13,246 nucleotides of DNA from Bacteriovoracaceae bacterium UBA7695 (GTDB lineage Bacteria; Bdellovibrionota; Bacteriovoracia; Bacteriovoracales; Bacteriovoracaceae), in contig DLGL01000125.1 in assembly GCA_002482685.1 (NCBI GenBank), forward strand, positions 28,419 through 41,664. The letters are read 5' to 3'. Within the stretch, counting starts at the first letter, position 1. Each line of letters opens with the position of its first letter. The notes beneath the pieces were generated by a model, which saw only the letters and a program-made list of their open reading frames with translations, searched no databases and was not told the DNA's origin. Shown piece after piece: positions 6,563 through 13,246 of the stretch. Both the position numbers and the translations under genes were made by a program.

Positions 6563-9088
6563 ATGCAGACAAGAAGTCAAAGACGACGTTTCATGGGACC
6601 TATGCTCTTTGCAGCGCTCTTTGTAGCTCAGCAACAGGCAGCCTATGGGCAGTTCAACAAATACCGTTCTCAGACACGTTTTAATCCGGACAAGAACTCA
6701 GAAGCAGCTCAACCCGAGATGGCCGCACCAGACGTTGAAACGATGTCGGCCGAAGATGCAGCTGCAGCACTTAAAGCGGCTGAGAAACTCGAGCAGGACG
6801 CAGAAGATGTTGCAGCTGATGCAGACTCCGCTGCAGATGCCGTCTTTGACGGTGATTCCGATGATGATGCCAACGTTGAGACATTCGGCAGTCGTCCTAA
6901 CCCTACTCAAAACAAAAACCAGGCAGCGGCCAAAGCGGCCAATAAATATGTTAACCTGAACCCAGAAACCGCATTTGGTCCTGAGATTGTTGAGAGTTTT
7001 GATTTTCCTGATACAGATATTATGGAAATCACCCGTCACATGCAAAAGCTCACAGGAATCAATCTCATTCTTGATAAAGATGTTAAAGGCAAGGTCTCCA
7101 TCATCGCTCCGACACCGATCACTGTTGGAGACGCCTGGAAAGCCTATCTGGCCGCCCTCAATATGGCAGGCTATTCTTTAATTAAAACTGGTGCCTTCTA
7201 TAAAGTCATCAATGCACGTGACATCCGTTATACACCCACAAAAATTTATACAGGAAATTACACTCCAGATACTGAGAACTATTTAATGAGAGTGATCTCA
7301 TTAAAACACGTCTCAGCTGCTGAAATCGCCCGAAATTTTCGTCCTTTCATGAGCCGATACGGTCGACTCATTGATATCAAACAAACAAACACTATTATTA
7401 TTGCAGATACCGGGTCGAACATTAATCGTCTCGCCAAGATGGTTAAATTTCTGGACGTTGCCGGACATGAAGAGGCCCTTCAGATTGTTAAAGTGAAGAA
7501 TTCATCGGCCCAGGAAATTGCCAAGCTTCTGGATAATATTCTGAAAGGTGGATCGGGTCCAACTACTGGAAGACCTGGATCGGCCACTCCGAGATTTACA
7601 GGGGCAACTGGCGGTGGAGAAACATCACAGAGCTCAATTTCAAGAATCATTGCTGAACCGAGGACCAACTCTATTATTGCCATGGCCAATGCAGACGGTG
7701 CAAAACAGCTAAGAGAACTTATCGGTAAGCTGGATGTTAAGCTCGTTTCGAGCAGTTCAAACCGCGTTCACGTCTACTATCTCAACTATGGTGACTCAGA
7801 GGAGTTATCAAAAACACTATCAAGCATTGTCACCGGTGCTGTCGCCAAAGACGGAGCTGCAGGAGCAAACCGCTTCTCATCTTTCTCTGGTCCGTCAGAA
7901 AACCCCATTTTCTCCGCCGAAGTAAAAATTACTTCGGATAAGAATAATAATGCCCTAGTTGTGACTGCCAGCCCTACTGACTGGCTCACTCTTAAAGACG
8001 TTATTGGAAGACTGGATATCCCACGTGATCAGGTTTATGTTGAAGGAATGATTCTGGAAGCAAACGTTGAGAAAGTCCGCCAATTTGGTGTGGAGTTTGT
8101 AGGTGCTTATGGATCAGGAAATGCTCAGCGTGCAGGATTCACTCCTAAAAGTTCACAACTTTTAAATCTTTTAGGAACTGGAGTTCCCACTTCAATCGGT
8201 GGACTCTTTGGTGGTATCGGAATTGGGCCGACACGGACTATCAATGTTCCGACGGGTACCGGTACAGCAACGACTCCTCAAAAAGTAAACGCCGTGAATG
8301 CTTTTGTTAAAGCTGTTGCCTCTCATAGCAGTACCAACGTTCTGGCAACTCCGCAGATCCTTGCTCTGGATAACACCGAAGCAACTTTTGAAGTTGGGGA
8401 AAGTGTACCGGTTCAGAACTCCACAGTTGGTGTTGGGGGACAAACAAGTTTTGCCCAGGCCGATCAGGAAGCAAAGCTCTCACTTAAGATCACCCCTCAA
8501 ATCAATAAAGTTACCCGTTTTGTGAAACTAAAAATCAATCAAAAAATCGATGACTTTAAAGCTGGCGTTGATCAGGTACCTGGTCGAGGTCTTCCTAAGA
8601 CTATGCGTTCAGCTGTCACAGAAGTGATGGTACGTGACCGGGATACAATTGCCATGGGTGGATTACTCAGAGAAATTGAAAGAGTTGAAAACTCTAAGGT
8701 TCCTCTGCTGGGTGATATCCCGGTTTTAGGTTGGTTGTTTAAGTCTCAGAGTAAGACCACAACAAAAGTTAACTTACTTTTCTTCATGACTCCTAAGATC
8801 CTTGCTCCTTATACAAAAACGGCCTCAAGCAATACCAAAGAAGTTCTTAGCCGCAGAACTAAGGGCATGAAAGATATGTTTGAAGAAGATCAGGTCGACC
8901 CAAATGCCAGACTCTCAAAAGACCTGACTTCAAAACTTGACCGTCAGATTGAAGGGCCACTTTATGATAAGGCCGATGCTGATCATTACAAAAATCTGAA
9001 TAACGAAGAAATTGGTCCGGATGAGGACGCCATTGAAGAAGAAATGGAAACTCCTAATTATCAGGAAATCAGAAAGTCGGTTGAATAA
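6563..9088 (+). CDS. gspD: type II secretion system secretin GspD
   Basis: This 841-residue protein forms the outer-membrane channel. A signal peptide is visible (RSQRRRF then a hydrophobic stretch, ending near QAAYGQ at 30). Residues about 37-130 are an Ala/Asp/Glu-rich linker not usual in GspD. Next come N0 (about 144-222), N1 (241-299, MRVISLKHVSAAEIA), N2 (305-392, with a Gly/Thr-rich insert at 329-356) and N3 (401-487). The secretin core (about 490-747) contains VYVEGMILE, ATPQILALDNTEATFEVGESVPV, and the signature VPLLGDIPVLGWLFKS (713-728) followed by LLFFMTPKIL. A charged tail of about 95 residues follows, which might take the place of a pilotin-binding S domain; no such motif is recognised. 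The start has AAGGAA overlapping the gspC stop. The stop overlaps the gspE ATG as TAATG. Confidence 0.96.
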   Translation: MQTRSQRRRFMGPMLFAALFVAQQQAAYGQFNKYRSQTRFNPDKNSEAAQPEMAAPDVETMSAEDAAAALKAAEKLEQDAEDVAADADSAADAVFDGDSDDDANVETFGSRPNPTQNKNQAAAKAANKYVNLNPETAFGPEIVESFDFPDTDIMEITRHMQKLTGINLILDKDVKGKVSIIAPTPITVGDAWKAYLAALNMAGYSLIKTGAFYKVINARDIRYTPTKIYTGNYTPDTENYLMRVISLKHVSAAEIARNFRPFMSRYGRLIDIKQTNTIIIADTGSNINRLAKMVKFLDVAGHEEALQIVKVKNSSAQEIAKLLDNILKGGSGPTTGRPGSATPRFTGATGGGETSQSSISRIIAEPRTNSIIAMANADGAKQLRELIGKLDVKLVSSSSNRVHVYYLNYGDSEELSKTLSSIVTGAVAKDGAAGANRFSSFSGPSENPIFSAEVKITSDKNNNALVVTASPTDWLTLKDVIGRLDIPRDQVYVEGMILEANVEKVRQFGVEFVGAYGSGNAQRAGFTPKSSQLLNLLGTGVPTSIGGLFGGIGIGPTRTINVPTGTGTATTPQKVNAVNAFVKAVASHSSTNVLATPQILALDNTEATFEVGESVPVQNSTVGVGGQTSFAQADQEAKLSLKITPQINKVTRFVKLKINQKIDDFKAGVDQVPGRGLPKTMRSAVTEVMVRDRDTIAMGGLLREIERVENSKVPLLGDIPVLGWLFKSQSKTTTKVNLLFFMTPKILAPYTKTASSNTKEVLSRRTKGMKDMFEEDQVDPNARLSKDLTSKLDRQIEGPLYDKADADHYKNLNNEEIGPDEDAIEEEMETPNYQEIRKSVE

Positions 9089-10818
9089 TGAAACTAACAG
9101 ACGAGCTTTCAGAAAATATTGAGCAGTCAAAAGAGAAGATCGGAGAGCTTTTAGTAAAGCACTCTGCTTTGACTCGTCAACAGCTTGATGAAGCACTGGA
9201 AATCCAGCGCATGGAAGGTGGTCTGCTGGGGGATGTTCTTACCCGCAAAAACTTTATCCACCCACATGACTTAATAAAAGTCGTCTGCCTCCAGGTAGGA
9301 ATTCCTTATCAGGTGGATATAAAAGTTGATGAGATCGACGCAAACCTAGTTAAAGATCTTTCTATTAACTACGCAAAAAATCATGAAGTCCTCCCTATTC
9401 TTGAAACAGACTTCACCGTGACTGTTTTCATGAGTAACCCTTTCAATTTTAACGTTGTGAATGATCTGCATATGATTTTCCGTAAGGAAATCAAAATTAT
9501 CTGCACAACCCCTTTGCGGATTCAGGATGCAATTAACCGCGTTTATGAAAAAGCGAACCGAAATATAGTTGATTCCATTGAAGATGAATCTTTTGATGAA
9601 AATATCGACCTTGATGGACCCATCGATATCTTAGATGCCACCGCCGATGAAGCCCCGGTTATTCGGTTTGTGAACTCTGTGATGTTTCGTGCCGTTAAAG
9701 AACGGGCCTCAGATATTCATATTGAGCCCTACGAGCGTGAAACCGTCTACCGCTTCAGAATTAACGGGGTCATGACTGAAATTCTTCGCCAGCCGAAGAA
9801 AACACACGCTGCGGTTTCTTCCCGTATTAAAGTCATGGCAAAACTCGACATTGCAGAGAAACGTCTTCCTCAAGATGGCCGTATTAAAATTAAAATTGCC
9901 GGGAAAGATATTGATATTCGTCTTTCGACGATTCCGATTCAGGCCGGTGAACGTATCGTTATGCGTATTCTCGAGAAGAACAACACTGTTCTTCGCCTCG
10001 AAACCCTTGGCTTCCGGGGTAAAGTCCTCGAAGGTTTAATTGATCTGGGATCAAGAAAGCACGGAGTTTTATATGTGACTGGTCCAACCGGTCACGGTAA
10101 AACCACGACCCTCATGGCGATTCTCGACCGGATTAACTCTCCAGATAAAATGATTATTACCGTGGAAGATCCTGTTGAGTATGAAGTTCAGGGTATTTCG
10201 CAAATTCAGGTAAATCACAAAATTGACCTTTCATTTGCAGTTGCTCTACGTTCAATTCTTCGTCAAAACCCGGATGTGGTGATGGTGGGAGAGACCCGTG
10301 ATAAGGAAACGGCCGAGATCGCGATCAACGCCTCCCTTACAGGTCACTTCGTGCTATCAACTCTGCATACCAATGATTCATCATCTGCCCCAACCCGACT
10401 TATTGATATGGGCGTTCAACCCTTCTTGATTTCATCATCATTAGTAGGTGTTCTGGCCCAACGACTGGTGCGTACACTTTGTAGTGTCTGCAAACAGCGG
10501 ACGAATTTAAGTGATTTTGAAAAAGTTGTTCTCGATGTTGATGAGCTTCCTGATACGGCGACAGTTTTTAAACCAGTAGGTTGCCCAAAATGCAACACCA
10601 CTGGTTACTCGGGTCGAACGGTTGTGAGTGAGCTTCTGATTATTAACGATGAAATCCGTGCTCTCATTATTCAAAAAGTTGATGCCGCCACTATTAAAAA
10701 AGCGGCAGTTCGTGCGGGAATGAGAACACTTCGAGGAGACGCTCTGGATAAAATCTTTGAAGGCATTACTTCAGTGGATGAAATCCTGCGCGCTATTAAC
10801 TCTGAGGAAAGTCATTAA
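9088..10818 (+). CDS. gspE: type II secretion system cytoplasmic ATPase GspE
   Basis: The 576-residue hexameric ATPase powers pseudopilus assembly. Residues about 14-155 form the N-terminal T2SSE_N/MshEN-type domain (IGELLVKHSALTRQQLDEALEIQ, then VGIPYQVDI). An acidic linker (161-188) leads to the N2 domain (ASDIHIEPYE at 207-216). The RecA-like domain has Walker A GPTGHGKTT (332-340), an Asp box (ITVEDPVEYEVQGISQIQVN, 357-376), Walker B with VVMVGETRD (catalytic Glu402) and a His box (TGHFVLSTLHTND, 418-430). Cys465/468 and Cys499/502 form the tetracysteine zinc site of GspE/PilB-type ATPases. Walker A has His336 where most of the family has Ser. It overlaps gspD and gspF by TAATG on each side, indicating translational coupling. 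It would bind GspL, expected outside this window. Confidence 0.97.
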   Translation: MKLTDELSENIEQSKEKIGELLVKHSALTRQQLDEALEIQRMEGGLLGDVLTRKNFIHPHDLIKVVCLQVGIPYQVDIKVDEIDANLVKDLSINYAKNHEVLPILETDFTVTVFMSNPFNFNVVNDLHMIFRKEIKIICTTPLRIQDAINRVYEKANRNIVDSIEDESFDENIDLDGPIDILDATADEAPVIRFVNSVMFRAVKERASDIHIEPYERETVYRFRINGVMTEILRQPKKTHAAVSSRIKVMAKLDIAEKRLPQDGRIKIKIAGKDIDIRLSTIPIQAGERIVMRILEKNNTVLRLETLGFRGKVLEGLIDLGSRKHGVLYVTGPTGHGKTTTLMAILDRINSPDKMIITVEDPVEYEVQGISQIQVNHKIDLSFAVALRSILRQNPDVVMVGETRDKETAEIAINASLTGHFVLSTLHTNDSSSAPTRLIDMGVQPFLISSSLVGVLAQRLVRTLCSVCKQRTNLSDFEKVVLDVDELPDTATVFKPVGCPKCNTTGYSGRTVVSELLIINDEIRALIIQKVDAATIKKAAVRAGMRTLRGDALDKIFEGITSVDEILRAINSEESH

Positions 10819-12032
10819 TGCCTATTTTTTCTTATAAAGGGATGGACCGGACTGGTAAAGAAATCAAAAGTTCCATCAACATAGAAAGTGTCGTTGCTGC
10901 TAAGGCCAAGATTAAATCTATGGGCATTATGCTTATCGACATCAAAGAGCAAAAAGCCCAAGGAACGAGTAGTGGCTCCGGCATACTTAATTTTGGCGGA
11001 AGCGTTGGTGTTGAAGATTTAGCCATGATGACCCGCCAGCTTGCGACTCTCATAAAAGCAAAAATTCAAATTGTTGAGGCCCTGTCCGCTCTGGTAGATC
11101 AGGTGGATAACGCCACTCTTCGACTGGTACTCGCCGATCTTCGCCAAAAAGTAAATGAAGGGGCCAGTCTTGCAAAAGCTCTGGCCGATCACCCAAAAGT
11201 TTTTAACTCCGTCTTCATCAACATGGTTGAGGCCGGTGAAGCATCAGGTACACTAGAAATTGTTCTCCTTCGCCTTGCGGACTTTTCTGAAGCTCAGGTG
11301 AAACTTAGAAATAAGGTTAAAGGGGCGATGACCTATCCGGTGATTATGGCGGTTTTTGGTTTTGGGATGATGAATGTTATTTTTATTTTCGTTATTCCTA
11401 AGATGGCCAAAATTTTTACCAGCTCAAAAAAAGAGCTCCCCCTCATTACAAAAATTTGTATCGGTATCTCCGAATTTTTACAAAACTACTGGTGGCTTGT
11501 GATTGCCGGGATCTTGGGGTCAATATATCTCACCCTGAAATACATCAATACGCCTAAAGGCCAGTCACAATGGCACGCTCTTCAGCTCAAACTTCCAATC
11601 CTGGGCATGTTAGTCAAAATGATAAACGTCAGCCGTTTTTGCTCAACATTAGGCACACTGCTAAATTCCGGGGTCCCTATTTTAACTGCTTTAACTATTG
11701 TTAAAAATCTCATTCCGAATGTTCATATGAAAGAAGCTGTTGAGAAGGCGCGCATAAGCGTCTCAGAAGGGGCAACGCTAACGGCCCCCTTAGTTCAAAG
11801 TGGTCATTTTCCTGCTCTGGTAACGCACATGATCCGTCTGGGAGAAAAATCAGGGGAATTAGAACCCATGCTAAAAATCATTTCAGAAAACTACGAGGAT
11901 CAAGTAGAATCTAAAATCGGCGGTCTAACCTCTATTTTAGAACCCATCATGATGATTGGATTGGGAACGGCAGTAGGATTTATTGTTTTCGCCGTAGTTA
12001 TCCCAATGATGGACTTGAACAAGATTAATTAA
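10818..12032 (+). CDS. gspF: type II secretion system inner-membrane platform protein GspF
   Basis: The 404-residue polytopic protein holds the assembly platform that contacts GspE. It starts with the family MPIFSYKGMDRTGKEIKSSI block and has two T2SSF repeats. Repeat one (about 67-190) contains LAMMTRQLATLIKAKIQIVEAL and FINMVEAGEASGTLE. Repeat two (about 270-392) contains FCSTLGTLLNSGVPILTAL and HMIRLGEKSGELEPML. Membrane segments are predicted at about 173-194, 222-242 and 372-397, as usual for this family. Length is normal. The start overlaps the gspE stop by TAATG, and no separate ribosome binding site is needed if coupled. Members of the pilus PilC family are similar, but the flanking gspE and gspG make GspF the clear choice. 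Confidence 0.96.
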   Translation: MPIFSYKGMDRTGKEIKSSINIESVVAAKAKIKSMGIMLIDIKEQKAQGTSSGSGILNFGGSVGVEDLAMMTRQLATLIKAKIQIVEALSALVDQVDNATLRLVLADLRQKVNEGASLAKALADHPKVFNSVFINMVEAGEASGTLEIVLLRLADFSEAQVKLRNKVKGAMTYPVIMAVFGFGMMNVIFIFVIPKMAKIFTSSKKELPLITKICIGISEFLQNYWWLVIAGILGSIYLTLKYINTPKGQSQWHALQLKLPILGMLVKMINVSRFCSTLGTLLNSGVPILTALTIVKNLIPNVHMKEAVEKARISVSEGATLTAPLVQSGHFPALVTHMIRLGEKSGELEPMLKIISENYEDQVESKIGGLTSILEPIMMIGLGTAVGFIVFAVVIPMMDLNKIN

Positions 12033-12044
12033 GAAGGAGCACCT
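12033..12044 (+). promoter_or_regulatory. strong ribosome binding site of gspG
   Basis: The 12-base gap between gspF and gspG carries AAGAAGGAG about 6 bases before the ATG. It is the best Shine-Dalgarno match in the operon; D/E and E/F overlap and gspC has none. A high initiation rate would suit the major pseudopilin, which is needed in excess over the other subunits. This is inference from sequence match. Confidence 0.7.
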
Positions 12045-12491
12045 ATGCTTAAAGATACAAAAAAATTAATTCAAAATAATCAGGGTATGAGTTTGATTGA
12101 GATCCTGATTTCACTCACGCTCATGGGTATCGCAGGTACATTTGTTGCCGGTAAAGTTTATGAAAACTTACAAGAGGGTCAGGTATCTTCTGCTAAGATT
12201 CAAATAAAAGCTTTGGGAGATCGTCTGACAGAATTCCGTCGTGACTGTAACTTCCTTCCTGACACTTCACAAGGTCTTGAAGCCTTGATTGAGAAACCGA
12301 CTGGTGGACGTGAGTGTAAACGTTATGCTCCGGGTGGATACATTAAAGACGGTAAAATCCCTATGGATCCTTGGGATGCTGAATATGTTTATGAATCTGA
12401 CGGCAAAGCTTATGAAATCAAATCCTACGGTGCCGATAATGCCGAAGGCGGCGAAGGCGCAGATGCCGACCTCAGTTCAAAAGACATTTAA
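12045..12491 (+). CDS. gspG: type II secretion system major pseudopilin GspG
   Basis: The 148-residue protein is the main pseudopilus subunit. The prepilin leader of 14 residues ends at Gly14; cleavage before Met15 gives MSLIEILISL, with the conserved Glu at +5 (Glu19). Residue +1 is Met instead of the usual Phe. The hydrophobic helix spans about 15-36. The globular part has the GspG marks: FRRDCNFLPDTSQGLEALIEKPTGG, GGYIKDGKIPMDPWDAEYVY, and YEIKSYGADNAEGGEGADADL, which in GspG contains the calcium-binding loop. Cys68 and Cys91 may pair; this is unproven. The terminal LSSKDI corresponds to the usual DIxxW end but lacks the Trp. A strong ribosome binding site precedes it, and its 3' end overlaps the start of gspH by 29 bp. 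Confidence 0.95.
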   Translation: MLKDTKKLIQNNQGMSLIEILISLTLMGIAGTFVAGKVYENLQEGQVSSAKIQIKALGDRLTEFRRDCNFLPDTSQGLEALIEKPTGGRECKRYAPGGYIKDGKIPMDPWDAEYVYESDGKAYEIKSYGADNAEGGEGADADLSSKDI

Positions 12492-13164
12492 TAAATTGAT
12501 TTTCAATTCACAGCGAGGATTCTCACTTATTGAGATCCTCGTTGCACTTTTGCTCGCCTCCCTGGTCTTGATGTCCTTTCCTTCTAGTGATCAAACTGAA
12601 AAACATAGAAACCTCCAGTCGGCCGTGGCCGATATTGAACGGGCGATGGGATTTGCCTCAAATGAATCTATCTTGCGAAACACGGTCGTGCGCCTTCGCA
12701 TCTCTTTTGAGAAAGACCCCATCGAATACAATGTGGAATATGGACCTCCAGGAAATATGCCTCTGCCTGACATGCAGGAGAAGACATCTAAATCTCTGGA
12801 TGATGAAAAAGCAGAAACTGAAAAGATATCAAACCTTAATAAGCAGTTCACCAAAGTTGAGGAATTCGAAGAAATACGTCATGAGCTATCTTCTGATGTT
12901 CAGATCGTGGGGGTGGCCACAACGTTTCAGAAAAAAATTATGAGCGACGGAGAGGCCAGTATCTATTTTTATTCCACCGGGGAAAAAGATGGGGCCCTGA
13001 TCTTTTTTGCTACCGATGATGAAACCGCTTATATAGAAGTTCAGCCGTTTTTAGCTGAATACCGGACAGTATTTGAGCCTATTAAGACTGAAAGCGTTGC
13101 TAAGAAGGAAGATATACTTCAAACTAAGATGGACGAGGTATATAAAGAGTGGATAAGTCATTAA
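12463..13164 (+). CDS. gspH: type II secretion minor pseudopilin, GspH-like, with a charged insertion
   Basis: The reading frame is open from upstream of gspG's end; I choose the ATG at 12463 because GAAGG lies 5 bases before it and the leader then has 19 residues ending QRG|FSLIEILVAL, a standard prepilin peptidase site. A TTG at 12496, just after the gspG stop, is the alternative. The protein has 233 residues, against about 150-200 for most GspH. The hydrophobic helix (about 20-38) is followed by a short globular part with ADIERAMGFASNESILRNTVVRLRIS, as in the GspH fold. A Lys/Glu-rich, probably coiled stretch lies at about 109-145, followed by a beta-rich end (DGEASIYFYSTGEKDGALIFF). It is assigned as gspH by position between G and I and by this pattern; sequence identity to known GspH looks low. 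It ends 16 bp into gspI. Confidence 0.8.
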   Translation: MPTSVQKTFNKLIFNSQRGFSLIEILVALLLASLVLMSFPSSDQTEKHRNLQSAVADIERAMGFASNESILRNTVVRLRISFEKDPIEYNVEYGPPGNMPLPDMQEKTSKSLDDEKAETEKISNLNKQFTKVEEFEEIRHELSSDVQIVGVATTFQKKIMSDGEASIYFYSTGEKDGALIFFATDDETAYIEVQPFLAEYRTVFEPIKTESVAKKEDILQTKMDEVYKEWISH

Positions 13165-13246
13165 ATTCCCCTAAGCTAAAAATCCTATCCAGCGAAGGAT
13201 TCTCACTCATTGAAGTGCTCATTGCTATTACCCTCTTTGCTTTTTT
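13149..13246 (+). CDS. gspI: type II secretion minor pseudopilin, probably GspI, N-terminal fragment (cut by right edge)
   Basis: From GTG at 13149 the frame reads MDKSLNSPKLKILSSEG|FSLIEVLIAITLFAF to the edge of the window. This is a 17-residue prepilin leader, a Gly-Phe cleavage site, Glu at +5 and the start of the hydrophobic helix. The GTG overlaps the end of gspH by 16 bp, with GAGG about 10 bases upstream. The gene order C-D-E-F-G-H predicts gspI next; gspJ cannot be excluded from 32 codons. The stretch around the cleavage site resembles that of gspH at DNA level. Confidence 0.75.
   Translation, partial: MDKSLNSPKLKILSSEGFSLIEVLIAITLFAF

Noticed and set aside
6723..6842. Possible short tandem DNA repeat in gspD
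   Set aside because: The repeated GCAGATGC-like words come from Ala/Asp codons and do not form a regular unit or period.
6698..7045. 115-codon minus-strand open frame opposite gspD
   Set aside because: It is created by the Ala/Asp-rich codons of gspD on the other strand; the Cys/Ile-rich product matches no known family.
12289..12462. Long N-terminal extension of the gspH reading frame inside gspG
   Set aside because: The frame is open, but these codons overlap the well-conserved gspG sequence and would bury the prepilin leader deep in the protein. The ATG at 12463 gives a normal leader and has a ribosome binding site.

Overview
The window looks like chromosomal DNA of a Gram-negative bacterium. 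Moderate GC, an outer-membrane secretin, a lipoprotein with an ASPIC/UnbV domain and a VLCAD-like acyl-CoA dehydrogenase suggest a deltaproteobacterial or Bdellovibrionota-type organism, possibly near Bacteriovorax or Peredibacter. This placement is an inference from gene content and style; no marker gene is present.

Left part (1-1536). The window opens inside a minus-strand gene for an M61-family aminopeptidase, of which only the N-terminal 80 codons are present. Across an 80-bp divergent spacer lies a plus-strand pair. The first gene encodes an A-type Fe-S carrier-like protein that has lost its C-terminal cysteines. The second encodes a LysR-type regulator, and the two overlap by ATGA.

Middle part (1544-5117, minus strand). 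A VLCAD-like acyl-CoA dehydrogenase is followed by an overlapping gene for a lipoprotein with seven FG-GAP/VCBS calcium-loop repeats and a C-terminal ASPIC/UnbV domain. A strong intrinsic-terminator-like hairpin, placed to end the dehydrogenase transcript, lies inside the signal-peptide codons of the lipoprotein. A shared hairpin separates the lipoprotein gene from the convergent LysR gene.

Right part (5300 to the end, plus strand). This is a tightly packed type II secretion operon in the order gspC-D-E-F-G-H-I, with gspI cut by the window edge. D/E and E/F overlap by TAATG, and G/H and H/I also overlap, so translation is probably coupled. gspG alone has a strong consensus ribosome binding site after a 12-bp gap, which fits the need for excess major pseudopilin. 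The products form the inner-membrane connector (C), the outer-membrane secretin (D), the cytoplasmic ATPase (E), the inner-membrane platform (F) and the pseudopilins (G, H, I). J, K, L and M would be expected beyond the right edge.

No tRNA, rRNA, CRISPR array or mobile element was seen. I found no clearly new multi-gene system. The oddest points are the terminator inside the signal peptide, the cysteine-depleted A-type carrier beside a LysR regulator, and the lineage-specific extensions of the T2SS proteins, chiefly GspC and GspH.
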